From the NCBI GenBank assembly GCA_026745465.1, contig JACYXH010000813.1, positions 2,589,892-2,653,891 on the forward strand: DNA of 64,000 nt, in the 5' to 3' direction. The position numbers and the translations under genes were made by a program. This document shows positions 63,475-64,000 of this stretch, in pieces. Each line of letters begins with the position of its first letter. The first letter of the stretch is position 1. The DNA comes from Lota lota. Lineage: Eukaryota > Chordata > Actinopteri > Gadiformes > Lotidae. A model generated the notes under the pieces. The model ran no database searches. It had not been told where the DNA came from and saw nothing but the letters and a program-made list of their open reading frames with translations.

Positions 63475-64000
63475 CTAAGAGAGAGAGGGGGGGCCGGGGC
63501 TGCTGGAACGAACTCCAAGGCTCCTCCAGTTGGAGAGGGCCTCCTGTTGGGCAGAGAAAAGAGGGGGGGGGGGGGGGGGGGGGGAGAGGATAGTTCAATG
63601 TCAAGCATGATCATAACAAGGGACCCTAGAAGACAGGGAGTGTGATCCATGATGCCATGACGTTTCTGAACAAAACATCAAGAACAGCAGAAGCAAGTCA
63701 CCTGCACGGATCCCAGACTGAGGGTCCAGCCCCCCGACTCTCCTGCGGCCTGGTTCCCCGGTGCTGAAGGGCCTGAGCCCGTGTCCCCGGGGCCCCCCAC
63801 AGTGGAGGTACCCTTGGTAGAAGCGGACTCTGAGGCCGCCAATAGAGCGGCGGAGGGGGGTTTTGCGTACGACGCGGAGGAGCCAGGCTGCGTCTGGAGA
63901 GGGGAGGGCGGGGGTGTGCGCGCCTCCTCCTCCTCTATGGCCGTGTCCTGGGAGCCGCCCAGCACCGAGGGGGAGTTGGACAGCGGGGGAGCGGCCGAGC
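63475..64000 (-). CDS. 3' end of an unidentified Pro/Ser-rich gene (partial)
   Basis: Two candidate exons on the minus strand: one open from the window edge to 63,702, ending GWTLSLGSVQ at a cag/gtgact donor, and one at 63,475-63,543 after a long pyrimidine tract and cag, reading EALSNWRSLGVRSSSP and stopping after PPSLS. The join keeps frame. The first exon is GC-rich and low in complexity (Pro, Ser, Ala, Gly), with an acidic IEEEEA patch. I do not recognise the protein. The composition contrasts with the AT-rich DNA around it, which supports a real exon. The second exon is less certain. Confidence 0.55.
63564..63583. repeat. Poly-G run (pyrimidine tract of a minus-strand acceptor)
   Basis: About 20 G; on the minus strand a C run about 20 bp before the putative acceptor at 63,544. 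Confidence 0.8.

Overview
This is a window of vertebrate nuclear DNA, almost certainly from a teleost fish. The genes have many exons with GT/AG introns. Dinucleotide repeats are unusually long and frequent. The mobile DNA (Tc1/mariner, chromodomain Gypsy elements, a non-LTR LINE, tRNA-derived SINE remnants, short inverted-repeat DNA elements) is typical of fish. psmd4, znf687, riiad1 and il6r all have human counterparts on 1q21, so the block keeps part of an old synteny. The species cannot be fixed from the sequence alone.

Layout, left to right. 1-6,100: a dispersed repeat, then a tandemly duplicated segment; one copy carries a minus-strand pentraxin gene and the other seems to have lost it. 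6,376-13,270: a minus-strand LINE split by a Gypsy element (7,056-12,247). 13,527-17,452: psmd4 (+), the proteasome ubiquitin receptor Rpn10/S5a. 18,377-26,149: znf687 (+), a multi-zinc-finger nuclear protein with a dead Tc1 element in one intron. 27,280-39,169: otoa (-), a GPI-anchored otoancorin of the inner ear. 40,890-49,190: a large inverted repeat whose middle was invaded by a Gypsy element, itself invaded by a second Gypsy element. 50,487-51,450: riiad1 (-), a small RIIa-domain protein. 51,898-61,345: il6r (-), the interleukin-6 receptor alpha chain. 63,475-64,000: the 3' end of an unidentified minus-strand gene that runs off the window.

The genes do not form one pathway. The most informative signals lie where mobile or repetitive DNA meets exons: (1) a short DNA transposon whose target-site duplication covers the splice donor of il6r exon 6; (2) a 130-bp TG repeat that ends in the splice acceptor of a znf687 exon; (3) a CA/TG repeat that forms the splice donor of an otoa exon; (4) an il6r Ig-domain exon swollen by about 130 residues; (5) two large fold-back structures, one in il6r intron 1 made of degenerate CTAAAT repeats and one split by nested retroelements. 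Exon borders were read by eye from reading frame and GT/AG sites; no transcript data were available.
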